Origin: Sphingomonas horti
Lineage (GTDB): Bacteria; Pseudomonadota; Alphaproteobacteria; Sphingomonadales; Sphingomonadaceae
Direction: 5' to 3'
Assembly (NCBI RefSeq): GCF_009753715.1
Contig: NZ_WQMS01000008.1
Span: forward strand, 45,172-109,171
DNA: 64,000 nucleotides
Positions 33,563-41,306 of this stretch are shown here, in pieces. The translations under genes and the position numbers were made by a program. Under the pieces are notes generated by a model. That model searched no databases, was not told the DNA's origin, and saw only the letters and a list, made by a program, of their open reading frames with translations. Numbering within the stretch: the stretch's first letter is position 1; each line of letters starts with the position of its first letter.

Positions 33563-34470
33563 CAGCCCGCCCCTTCGGCTATTCTGATCCCCTCGACGTC
33601 GCCGCGGGCGGCAAGCGCGGCGACATAGCGGGCCGCCTCGACCGACCAGCTGCGCGCCTCCAGCATGTCGGCGATGCGCGGCCGCACCGCCTCGAACGGC
33701 AGGATATGGCCCGGGATGCGCCGCTGCAGCCGCAGCACGTGCCATCCGAAGCGCGAACGCACCGGCGCGCGCGCGGTCGTGCCGTCGGCGAGCGCCTCGA
33801 TGCCGGCTTGGACCGGGCCGACCAGCTCGCCGCGCCTGATCTGGCCGAGCGACCCGTCCTGCTGGGCGGACGCGCAGCCGGAAAAGGCGCGCGCCGCTGC
33901 GGCAAAGGCGGCGGGATCGTCGCCCACTTCCGCGGCGATTGTCAGCGCGCGCGCTTCGGCCGCGGCCCATGCGGCTGGGCTGTCTTCTTCCGGCTCGATC
34001 AGGATGTGCGATGCCTCGAACAGGTCGGGCGTGCGGAAGCGGGCGCGATTTGCCTCGTAATAGCGGCGGCACTCGGTCTCCCCGGCCCGGGCCGGCTGCA
34101 CCTCTTCCTCCAGCAGCGCGCGGACCAGCGCGTCGTCGTCCGCCTCGGCGCGTCCCGCCTCGTCATTGTCGGGCTCGGCCTCGATGCCGAGCCGGCGCGC
34201 TTCCTGCAACAGCAGCTCCCGCACCGCGAGCGCACGCGCCGCCTCGATCCAGGCCGTCTCGGCGTCCGGGGCAGGGTGATGCTGGATTTCCTGCGCGATC
34301 GCCTCGGGCGTGATCTCGACGCCGTTGACGCGCACCTCGCCGAAGCTCGGCGGCGGGGGGAGGTCCGGCTCCGGACCGCCGCAGCCGCCGCTCGCGCACG
34401 CGCCCGGCATCACCGGAGCGGGGCGCGCCTCCGGGTCGCCGATGTTGATGACGTCGAGCGGCCGGGTCAT
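33562..34470 (-). CDS. Parvulin-type peptidyl-prolyl isomerase of the nar operon
   Basis: 302 residues without a signal peptide, so it should be cytosolic. The N-terminus has a cysteine/glycine cluster (GACASGGCGGPEPD) that could bind metal. A SurA/NifM-like helical part (about 55-140) precedes the rotamase domain (about 150-265), marked by ASHILIEPEED, GSLGQIRRGELVGPV and RSRFGWHVLRLQ. PpiC-type isomerases accompany narGHJI in several denitrifiers and are thought to help fold or mature the enzyme. ATGA overlap with narI upstream. Confidence 0.88.
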   Translation of the reverse strand: MTRPLDVINIGDPEARPAPVMPGACASGGCGGPEPDLPPPPSFGEVRVNGVEITPEAIAQEIQHHPAPDAETAWIEAARALAVRELLLQEARRLGIEAEPDNDEAGRAEADDDALVRALLEEEVQPARAGETECRRYYEANRARFRTPDLFEASHILIEPEEDSPAAWAAAEARALTIAAEVGDDPAAFAAAARAFSGCASAQQDGSLGQIRRGELVGPVQAGIEALADGTTARAPVRSRFGWHVLRLQRRIPGHILPFEAVRPRIADMLEARSWSVEAARYVAALAARGDVEGIRIAEGAG

Positions 34471-35264
34471 GCGCCTTCCTGCCCGCTTTCGGCCATCTGC
34501 CGGAGCACCGTCGTGCCGCCAAAGCTGGGCGCGACGCCGACGGGGCCGTGGGTGTAGGAATATTGGGGCCGCTTCGATTTGGAGCGCGACCGCACGATCT
34601 GGAAGCCGGGGCGCAGCAGGAACCAGACCGGCGCGCTCCAGATATGCACCAGCCGCGTGAACGGCGTGATCAGGAACAGCGTCAGGCCCAGCACGATGTG
34701 CAGCTTATAGACCAGCGCCACGTCGACGATCAGGTCCGCGGCATTGGGATTGAAGGTCAGAAGCCCGTTGGCCCAGCCCATGAACAGCACCATTTCCTCG
34801 CCTTCGAGATGCTGGAAGGTCCAGAAGGTCGTGGCGATGCCCAGCACCAGCTGGCACCAGATCAGCACCAGCACGGCGATGTCGCCCCAGGACGAGCTCT
34901 GCCGGATGCGGGGATCGAACAGGCGGCGATGGAGGAGCAGAGAGCAGCCGACAAAGGCGCTGATGCCCGCCAGGCCGCCTACGACCAGCGCGGCGCTCTG
35001 CTTGAACTTGTGGCTGATGCCGGCGGCGTCGAGCACCGTCACCGGCGTCAGCAGGCCGACGAAATGGCCGACGAGCAGGATCAGCACGCCCAGGTGGAAC
35101 AGGTTGGAGCCCAGCATCATCTGCTTGCGGCGCAGGAACTGGCTCGATTGGGCGCGCCAGCTATACTGGCTGGCGTCGAAGCGCAGGATGCTGCCGACGA
35201 TCAGCACCGTGACGGCCAGATAGGGATACCAGCCGAACGCGAGTTGGTTCAGGAAACTGTTCAT
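34467..35264 (-). CDS. narI: Respiratory nitrate reductase gamma subunit (cytochrome b)
   Basis: A 265-residue inner-membrane subunit with five helices. It takes electrons from quinol through two b haems and passes them to NarH. MNSFLNQLAFGWYPYLAVTVLIVGSILRFDASQY opens the protein. Haem histidines lie in LFHLGVLILLVGHFVGLL and in YKLHIVLGLTLFLITPFTRLVHIWSAP. ATG at 35264 overlaps the narJ TGA (ATGA). The C-terminal SYTHGPVGVAPSFGGTTV is a cytosolic tail. Confidence 0.97.
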   Translation of the reverse strand: MNSFLNQLAFGWYPYLAVTVLIVGSILRFDASQYSWRAQSSQFLRRKQMMLGSNLFHLGVLILLVGHFVGLLTPVTVLDAAGISHKFKQSAALVVGGLAGISAFVGCSLLLHRRLFDPRIRQSSSWGDIAVLVLIWCQLVLGIATTFWTFQHLEGEEMVLFMGWANGLLTFNPNAADLIVDVALVYKLHIVLGLTLFLITPFTRLVHIWSAPVWFLLRPGFQIVRSRSKSKRPQYSYTHGPVGVAPSFGGTTVLRQMAESGQEGA

Positions 35265-35971
35265 CGTCCCGCCTCCCTGCCGGCGCGGTTGGCCGCCCGG
35301 ATCTTGGCGACGACCCCGGTGGGGCCGCCCATTTCGTGCGCGGCGGTGGCGTTGAACGTCACCGGCGCTTCTTCCCAATCGTCGTCGAGCCGGGCCGGGT
35401 CCTCGTCCGGCTCCCGTTCCCGCAATTCGCGGAGCGCTTCGACGTCCAGCTTGCCGCCTGCCAGCGCCACCAGCGCGTGGAAGATCGCGGCATAGGGCGT
35501 CTCCCGCTTGTCCAGCCGCTCGGCAAGGGCGGCATAGACATGCGCCGGCTGCGCCAGCATCTCGCGCGCCTCCGCCGGCGGCAGGCAGGACGCGAACTCC
35601 AGGAACACCGGCACGAAATCGGGCAACTCGCCGCCATCGAGGAAGAAGCCGCTTTCGACATATTGCTGGCCCAGGTCGATCATCGCCTGGCCGCGCTCGC
35701 GATTGTCGCCATGGACATGCTCGAACAGGTGCAGCGACAGCGACCGGGAGCGGTCGAACAACTCGCTATAGTCGGACTGGAGGTCGAGCAGGTCGCGCGA
35801 CTCCAGCCGCCTGAGCAGCGGCTCCAGCCCGTCCAGCGCGGCCCCGGGGAGGGCCGCTTCCGAGCGGAGCGCATCCCGGACCTCGCCGGCATGGGCCTGG
35901 AGCTCGGGCGACGGATAGCCGAGCAGCGCCGCCAGCGCGCGCAGCGTCGTCTGCATAGCGGGCGCCCTCAT
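35261..35971 (-). CDS. narJ: Nitrate reductase molybdenum-cofactor assembly chaperone
   Basis: A 236-residue cytosolic chaperone of the TorD/NarJ family that holds NarGH for cofactor insertion and membrane docking. LLGYPSPELQAH (about 17-28), the NarJ signature LSLHLFEHVHGDNRERGQAMIDL and ELPDFVPVFLEFAS are clear. It is part of the product's maturation, not of the final enzyme. Overlaps narH (ATGA) and narI (ATGA). A second ATG five codons in is possible. Confidence 0.96.
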   Translation of the reverse strand: MRAPAMQTTLRALAALLGYPSPELQAHAGEVRDALRSEAALPGAALDGLEPLLRRLESRDLLDLQSDYSELFDRSRSLSLHLFEHVHGDNRERGQAMIDLGQQYVESGFFLDGGELPDFVPVFLEFASCLPPAEAREMLAQPAHVYAALAERLDKRETPYAAIFHALVALAGGKLDVEALRELREREPDEDPARLDDDWEEAPVTFNATAAHEMGGPTGVVAKIRAANRAGREAGR

Positions 35972-37494
35972 GTCGGCACGTCCATCATCGGCTTGCGCGG
36001 CGTGCGCTTCGATCCGCCGAACAGGTTCACCTTGGTCGATCCGGTCGTGCCTTCGCGGAAGCCGAAGCCGGACGAGCCGCGGAGCACATAGGCGTCCTCC
36101 TCGAACTCGCGGCGGGCGGTCGGAATCACGTAGCGATCTTCATAGGCGGCGAGCGCCATGATCCGGTACATCTCCTCGATCCGCGCGCGGGTGAGGCCGA
36201 CACGCTCCGGGATCGACTCGTCGATCCGGCCCTCTACGCTCTTCGCCCGCATATAGGCGCGCATCGCGAGCATCCGCTCCAGCGCCGCCGCGATCGGCGC
36301 CTCGTCGCCGGCGGTCAGCAGGTTGGCGAGATAGCGCAGCGGAATGCGCAGCGACCGCACATCGGGCATGCCGTCCTTGGCCGAAATCTTGCCGGCTTCG
36401 GCCGCCGACTGGATCGGCGACAAAGGCGGCACGTACCAGACCATCGGCAGCGTGCGGTATTCAGGATGGAGCGGGAAGGCGACCTTCCATTCCATCGCCA
36501 TCTTGTAAACGGGCGAGCGGGTCGCCGCCTCCAGCCACTGGTCGGGCACGCCGTCGCGCCGGGCCTGCTCCTGCACCGCGATGTCATTGGGGTCGAGGAA
36601 CACGCCGAGCTGGGCCGGGTAGAGGTCCTTCGGGTCCTCGACCGAAGCAGCTTCCTCGATCCGATCGGCGTCGTACAGCACCACGCCCAGATAGCGGATG
36701 CGGCCGACGCAGGTTTCCGAGCAGACGGTCGGCTGGCCGGTCTCGATTCTGGGATAGCAGAAGATGCACTTCTCCGACTTTCCCGACGACCAATTGTAAT
36801 AGATCTTCTTGTACGGGCAGCCGGACACGCACATCCGCCAGCCGCGGCATTTCTCCTGGTCGATCAGGACGATGCCGTCCTCCGCCCGCTTGTAGATCGC
36901 GCCCGACGGGCAGGAGGCGAGGCAGGAGGGATTGAGGCAGTGCTCGCACAGCCTCGGCAGGTACATCATGAACGTCTTTTCGAACTGGCCGTAAATCTCC
37001 TTCTCGACCCCTTCGAAATTATAGTCGCAGCTGCGCTTCTCGAACTCGCCGCCCAGCATGTCCTCCCAGTTGCCGGACCATTCGATCTTGTTCAGCAACT
37101 CGCCGGTGACAAGCGAGCGAGGACGGGCGGTCGGCTGGGCCTGGAGCTCCGGCGCGGCCTGCAGCCATTCATACTCGAACGTGTAGGGTTCGTAGAAATC
37201 GTCGATCTCCGGCAGGTGCGGGTTGGCGAAGATCTTGGAGAGGATGCGCCATTTCGCGCCCTGCCGGGGCACGATCGAGCCGTTCTTGCGGCGGACCCAG
37301 CCGCCCTTCCAGCGTTCCTGGTTCTCCCAGTCCTTGGGATAGCCGATGCCGGGCTTGGTCTCGACATTGTTGAACCAGACGTATTCGACGCCTTCGCGGT
37401 TGGTCCACACGTTCTTGCAGGTGATCGAGCAGGTGTGGCAGCCGATGCACTTGTCCAGATTCAGGACCATCGCGATCTGGGCACGGACCTTCAT
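35968..37494 (-). CDS. narH: Respiratory nitrate reductase beta subunit (Fe-S)
   Basis: A 508-residue electron-transfer subunit with three [4Fe-4S] and one [3Fe-4S] cluster. Cysteine groups: CIGCHTCSITCKNVW (16-30), CEHCLNPSCLASCPSG, CRGWRMCVSGCP and KCIFC...CSETCVGRI. Tryptophan in CRGW replaces a cysteine, which defines the 3Fe cluster in this family. It links NarI haem b to NarG on the cytosolic face. ATGA overlaps on both sides. Confidence 0.98.
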   Translation of the reverse strand: MKVRAQIAMVLNLDKCIGCHTCSITCKNVWTNREGVEYVWFNNVETKPGIGYPKDWENQERWKGGWVRRKNGSIVPRQGAKWRILSKIFANPHLPEIDDFYEPYTFEYEWLQAAPELQAQPTARPRSLVTGELLNKIEWSGNWEDMLGGEFEKRSCDYNFEGVEKEIYGQFEKTFMMYLPRLCEHCLNPSCLASCPSGAIYKRAEDGIVLIDQEKCRGWRMCVSGCPYKKIYYNWSSGKSEKCIFCYPRIETGQPTVCSETCVGRIRYLGVVLYDADRIEEAASVEDPKDLYPAQLGVFLDPNDIAVQEQARRDGVPDQWLEAATRSPVYKMAMEWKVAFPLHPEYRTLPMVWYVPPLSPIQSAAEAGKISAKDGMPDVRSLRIPLRYLANLLTAGDEAPIAAALERMLAMRAYMRAKSVEGRIDESIPERVGLTRARIEEMYRIMALAAYEDRYVIPTARREFEEDAYVLRGSSGFGFREGTTGSTKVNLFGGSKRTPRKPMMDVPT

Positions 37495-40400
37495 CGCGCG
37501 ACCTCCTTTCTCGCCGCGCGCTGGGCGGGCGTTCCCGTTCCCCAGTCGGCGGTGCCGCCCTCGACGTTCGCGGCGTCATCGGCGGTTTTGTCGAACCAGT
37601 TGATCTGGCTCATCTTGCGCACCACTACCCATTCGTCGCGATTGGCGCCGACGGTGCCGTAGTAGTTGAAGCCGTAGGCGAGCTGGGCATAGCCGCCGAT
37701 CATGTGCGTCGGCTTCATGTTGATGCGCGTGACGGAGTTGTGGATGCCGCCGCGCTGGCCGGTGATCTCCGATCCGACCGTGTTCACCAGCTTTTCCTGC
37801 GCGTGGTACATGATCGCGGAGCCAGGCCGGATGCGCTGCGAGACGATCGCGCGGGCGGTCAGCGCGCCGTTCACGTTGAACGCCTCGATCCAGTCATTGT
37901 CCTCGATTCCCGCGGCCTTCGCATCGTCCTCGCTGATCCAGAACATCGGCCCGCCGCGATTGAGGCTGAGCATGATCAGGTTCTCGGTATAGGTCGAGTG
38001 GATGCCCCATTTCTGGTGGGGGGTGAGGAAGTTCAGCATGATCTCGGGATTGCCGTTTGGCAGCTTGCCGAGCACCTGCCGGACGGTCTTGGTGTCGATT
38101 GGGGGGCGCCAGGTAACGAAGCCCTCGCCGAACGCCCGCATCCAGTGATGGTCCTGGTAGAGCGCCTGGCGGCCGCTGAGCGTGCGCCAGGGGATCAGCT
38201 CGTGCACATTGGTGTAGCCGGCATTGTAGCAGACCTTCTCGCTCTCCAGCCCCGACCAGATCGGCGACGAGATGATCTTGCGCGGCTGGGCGGCGACGTC
38301 GCGGAAGCGGATCTTCTCCTCCTCCTTGCCTTCGGCGAGGTGGGCGTGGTCGCGACCGGTGGTCTTGCCAAGTGCTTCCCAGGCCTTCAGCGCCACTTCG
38401 CCGTTGGTTTCCGGCGCCAGCATCAGGATCGTCTCGCAGGCGTCGATGTCGGTGTCGATCTTCGGCCGGCCGGCGGTCGGGCCGTCGAGCACCCGGCCGT
38501 TCAAGTCGCCGAGCAGCTCGATCTCGTGTTTCGCGTCCCACATCATGCCTTTGGCGCCGTTGCCGGTGGCCTCCAGCATCGGACCCATCGAGGTGAAGCG
38601 CGCGAAGGTCTCCGGATAATTGCGCTCGACGAGCGTGACGTTCGGCATCGTCTTGCCCGGGATCGGCTCGCATTCCCCTTTCAGCCAGTCCTTCGGCTCA
38701 TACGGCTGGGCAAGCTCGCCCGGCGTGTCGTGCAGGATCGGACTCATCACCAGGTCGTGCTCGACGCCCAGCACTTCCGGTGCGACGTCGGAGAATTTCT
38801 TGGCGATTGCGCGGAAGATGTTCCAGTCGCTCTGCGCTTCCCAGGCCGGGTCCACCGCCGCCGACAGCGGGTGGATGAAAGGATGCATGTCCGACGTGTT
38901 GAGGTCGTGCTTCTCGTACCAGGTGGCGGTCGGCAGCACGACGTCCGAATAGACGCTGGTCGTCGACATACGGAAGTCGATGTTGACCATCAGGTCGAGC
39001 TTTCCGACCGGCGCCTCGTCGCGCCACACCACGTCCTTCGGCCGGTCGATGCCGGCGCCTTCCTCGTCGGTGCCGATCACGCCGTGCAGCGATCCGACCA
39101 GGTGCTTCAGGAAATACTCATGGCCCTTGCCGCTGGCGCCGAGCACGTTGGAGCGCCAGAAGAACATGTTGCGCGGCCAGTTGACCGGATTGTCCGGGTC
39201 CAGGCTGGCCGGCTTCAGGTTGCCGGCCTTGATCCCGTCGACGACGACGCTGGCCGGGTCGGCGCCGGTCTCCTTGATGTGGCGGCCCAACTCGATCGGG
39301 TTGCTTTCCATCTGCGGCGCTGACGGCAGCCAGCCCATCCGCTCCGCCTTGGCATTATAGTCGATCATGCTGCCCGACCAGTCGCCGTCCGGAGCGAGCG
39401 GCGAGATGATCTCGGAAATCTTCAGCGTCTCATACCGCCACTGGTCGGTATGCGCGTAGAAGAAGCTGGTGCCGTTCATCTGGCGCGGCGGACGCGTCCA
39501 GTCGAGCGCGAAGGCGAGCGGCAGCCAGCCGGTCTGCGGGCGCAATTTCTCCTGGCCCACATAGTGCGACCAGCCGCCGCCCGACTGGCCGATGCAGCCG
39601 CACATCACGAGCAGCGCGATGATCCCGCGATAGCTCATGTCCATGTGGTACCAGTGGTTGAGCCCGGCCCCGAGGATTACCATCGAGCGGCCTTTGGTCT
39701 TCTCCGCCGTATCGGCGAATTCGCGGGCGACCTGGATGATCGCCTGGCGCGGCACGCCCGTCACCTTCTCCGCCCAGGCGGGGGTGAAGGGCACGTCCTC
39801 GTCATAGCTTTTTGCGACATTCTCGCCGCCGAAGCCACGATCGACGCCGTAATTCGCGCAGAACAGGTCGAACACGGTCGCGACCTGCGCGGTGGTGCCG
39901 TCGGCCAGCTCCAGCGTCTTCACCGGCACGTTGCGCAGCAGCACCTCGTCATGGTCGGTCGCGGTGAAGTCGTGCGGCGCGGTCGTGCCGAAATAGGGAA
40001 AGGCGACCGGCACGATCGCGTCGTGCTGGCCGGCAAGCGTGGTGCGCAGCCTCACCGTCTTGCCGGCGCCGTCTCGCTCCTCCAGGTTCCACTTGCCCTG
40101 CTCGCCCCAGCGGAAGCCGACCGAGCCGAGCGGCGCGACCAGCTCGCCCGACAGCTCGTCGAACGCGACCGTCTTCCAGTCCGGGTTATTGGCTTCGCTG
40201 AGCGTGCCGGGCACATCGGCGGCGCGCAGCATCCGGTCGGCGACCAGCCGGCCGTCCCGCTCGACCAGCTTCACCAGCAGCGGGAAGTCCGAATATTGCC
40301 GGGTGTAATCGGCGAAATACTGCGCCTGCCGGTCGACGAAGAACTCACGCAGCACGACATGACCGAGCGCCAGCGCGAGCGCGGCGTCGGTCCCCTGCTT

Positions 40401-41291
40401 CGGGTGCAGCCACATGTCCGAGAATTTGGCCGCCTCGTTGTAGTCGGGCGCGATGACGACGCTCTTGGCGCCGCGGTACCTCACCTCGGAATAGAAATGC
40501 GCGTCGGGCGCGCGGGTCATCGGGATGTTGGATCCCCAGACGAGCAGGAAGCCGGCATTGTACCAGTCCGCGCTCTCCGGAACATCGGTCTGCTCTCCCC
40601 ATGTCTGGGGAGAGGAGGGCGGCAAGTCGCAATACCAGTCGTAGAAGGACAGCAGATTGCCCCCGATCAGCGACAGGTAGCGGCTGCCGGCCGCATAGGA
40701 GATCATCGACATGGCTGGGATCGGCGAGAAGCCGGCGATCCGGTCTGGCCCATATTGCTTGATCGTATAGGCGTTGGCGGCGGCGATGATCTCGGTCGCT
40801 TCGTCCCAGCCGACGCGGACGAAGCCGCCGCGCCCGCGCTTCGATACCCAGTCGCGGCGCTTTTCCGTGTCCTGCACGATCGACTTCCAGGCCGCGACCG
40901 GCGCCATCGTCTTGCGCGCCTCGCGCCAGTGGCGGATCAGCCGCGCGCGGACGAGCGGGTATTTGATGCGCGTGCCGGAATAGAGATACCAGCTGTAGCT
41001 CGCCCCGCGCGGGCAGCCGCGCGGCTCGTGATTGGGGAGGTCCGGGCGGGTGCGCGGATAGTCGGTCTGCTGCGTCTCCCAGGTGACGATGCCGCCCTTC
41101 ACATAGATTTTCCACGAGCAGGAGCCGGTGCAGTTCACGCCGTGTGTGGAGCGCACGATCTTGTCCGCCGCCCAGCGCTTCCGATAGGCGTCCTCCCATT
41201 CGCGGCTCTCGTTGGTGGTGATGCCGTGGCCGTCCGCGAATTTGTCCCGCTGCCGCCGGAAATAGGTGAGTCGATCGAGAAAATGGCTCAT
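37491..41291 (-). CDS. narG: Respiratory nitrate reductase alpha subunit (Mo-bisMGD)
   Basis: The 1266-residue catalytic subunit that reduces nitrate to nitrite in the cytosol. The N-terminal Fe-S site uses a histidine ligand: HGVNCTGSCSW with a later cysteine in RGCPRGASYSWYLYSG. Near 220-250, LPPSSPQTWGEQTDVPESAD precedes the Mo-pocket region. The C-terminus contains the MPT-binding RINMKPTHMIGGYAQLAYGFNYYG. Length is typical. It is 15 bases after narK in the same direction and overlaps narH (ATGA). It needs molybdenum-cofactor genes that are not in the window. Confidence 0.98.
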   Translation of the reverse strand: MSHFLDRLTYFRRQRDKFADGHGITTNESREWEDAYRKRWAADKIVRSTHGVNCTGSCSWKIYVKGGIVTWETQQTDYPRTRPDLPNHEPRGCPRGASYSWYLYSGTRIKYPLVRARLIRHWREARKTMAPVAAWKSIVQDTEKRRDWVSKRGRGGFVRVGWDEATEIIAAANAYTIKQYGPDRIAGFSPIPAMSMISYAAGSRYLSLIGGNLLSFYDWYCDLPPSSPQTWGEQTDVPESADWYNAGFLLVWGSNIPMTRAPDAHFYSEVRYRGAKSVVIAPDYNEAAKFSDMWLHPKQGTDAALALALGHVVLREFFVDRQAQYFADYTRQYSDFPLLVKLVERDGRLVADRMLRAADVPGTLSEANNPDWKTVAFDELSGELVAPLGSVGFRWGEQGKWNLEERDGAGKTVRLRTTLAGQHDAIVPVAFPYFGTTAPHDFTATDHDEVLLRNVPVKTLELADGTTAQVATVFDLFCANYGVDRGFGGENVAKSYDEDVPFTPAWAEKVTGVPRQAIIQVAREFADTAEKTKGRSMVILGAGLNHWYHMDMSYRGIIALLVMCGCIGQSGGGWSHYVGQEKLRPQTGWLPLAFALDWTRPPRQMNGTSFFYAHTDQWRYETLKISEIISPLAPDGDWSGSMIDYNAKAERMGWLPSAPQMESNPIELGRHIKETGADPASVVVDGIKAGNLKPASLDPDNPVNWPRNMFFWRSNVLGASGKGHEYFLKHLVGSLHGVIGTDEEGAGIDRPKDVVWRDEAPVGKLDLMVNIDFRMSTTSVYSDVVLPTATWYEKHDLNTSDMHPFIHPLSAAVDPAWEAQSDWNIFRAIAKKFSDVAPEVLGVEHDLVMSPILHDTPGELAQPYEPKDWLKGECEPIPGKTMPNVTLVERNYPETFARFTSMGPMLEATGNGAKGMMWDAKHEIELLGDLNGRVLDGPTAGRPKIDTDIDACETILMLAPETNGEVALKAWEALGKTTGRDHAHLAEGKEEEKIRFRDVAAQPRKIISSPIWSGLESEKVCYNAGYTNVHELIPWRTLSGRQALYQDHHWMRAFGEGFVTWRPPIDTKTVRQVLGKLPNGNPEIMLNFLTPHQKWGIHSTYTENLIMLSLNRGGPMFWISEDDAKAAGIEDNDWIEAFNVNGALTARAIVSQRIRPGSAIMYHAQEKLVNTVGSEITGQRGGIHNSVTRINMKPTHMIGGYAQLAYGFNYYGTVGANRDEWVVVRKMSQINWFDKTADDAANVEGGTADWGTGTPAQRAARKEVAR

Positions 41292-41306
41292 CCTTGGCTC
41301 CTTGGG

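Noticed and set aside
40590..40625. CTCTCCCC-ATGT-CTGGGGAGAG palindrome in narG, resembling the dispersed CCCTC repeats
   Set aside because: It encodes PPSSPQTWGEQTDVPES, which is normal conserved NarG sequence, so it is not an insertion.
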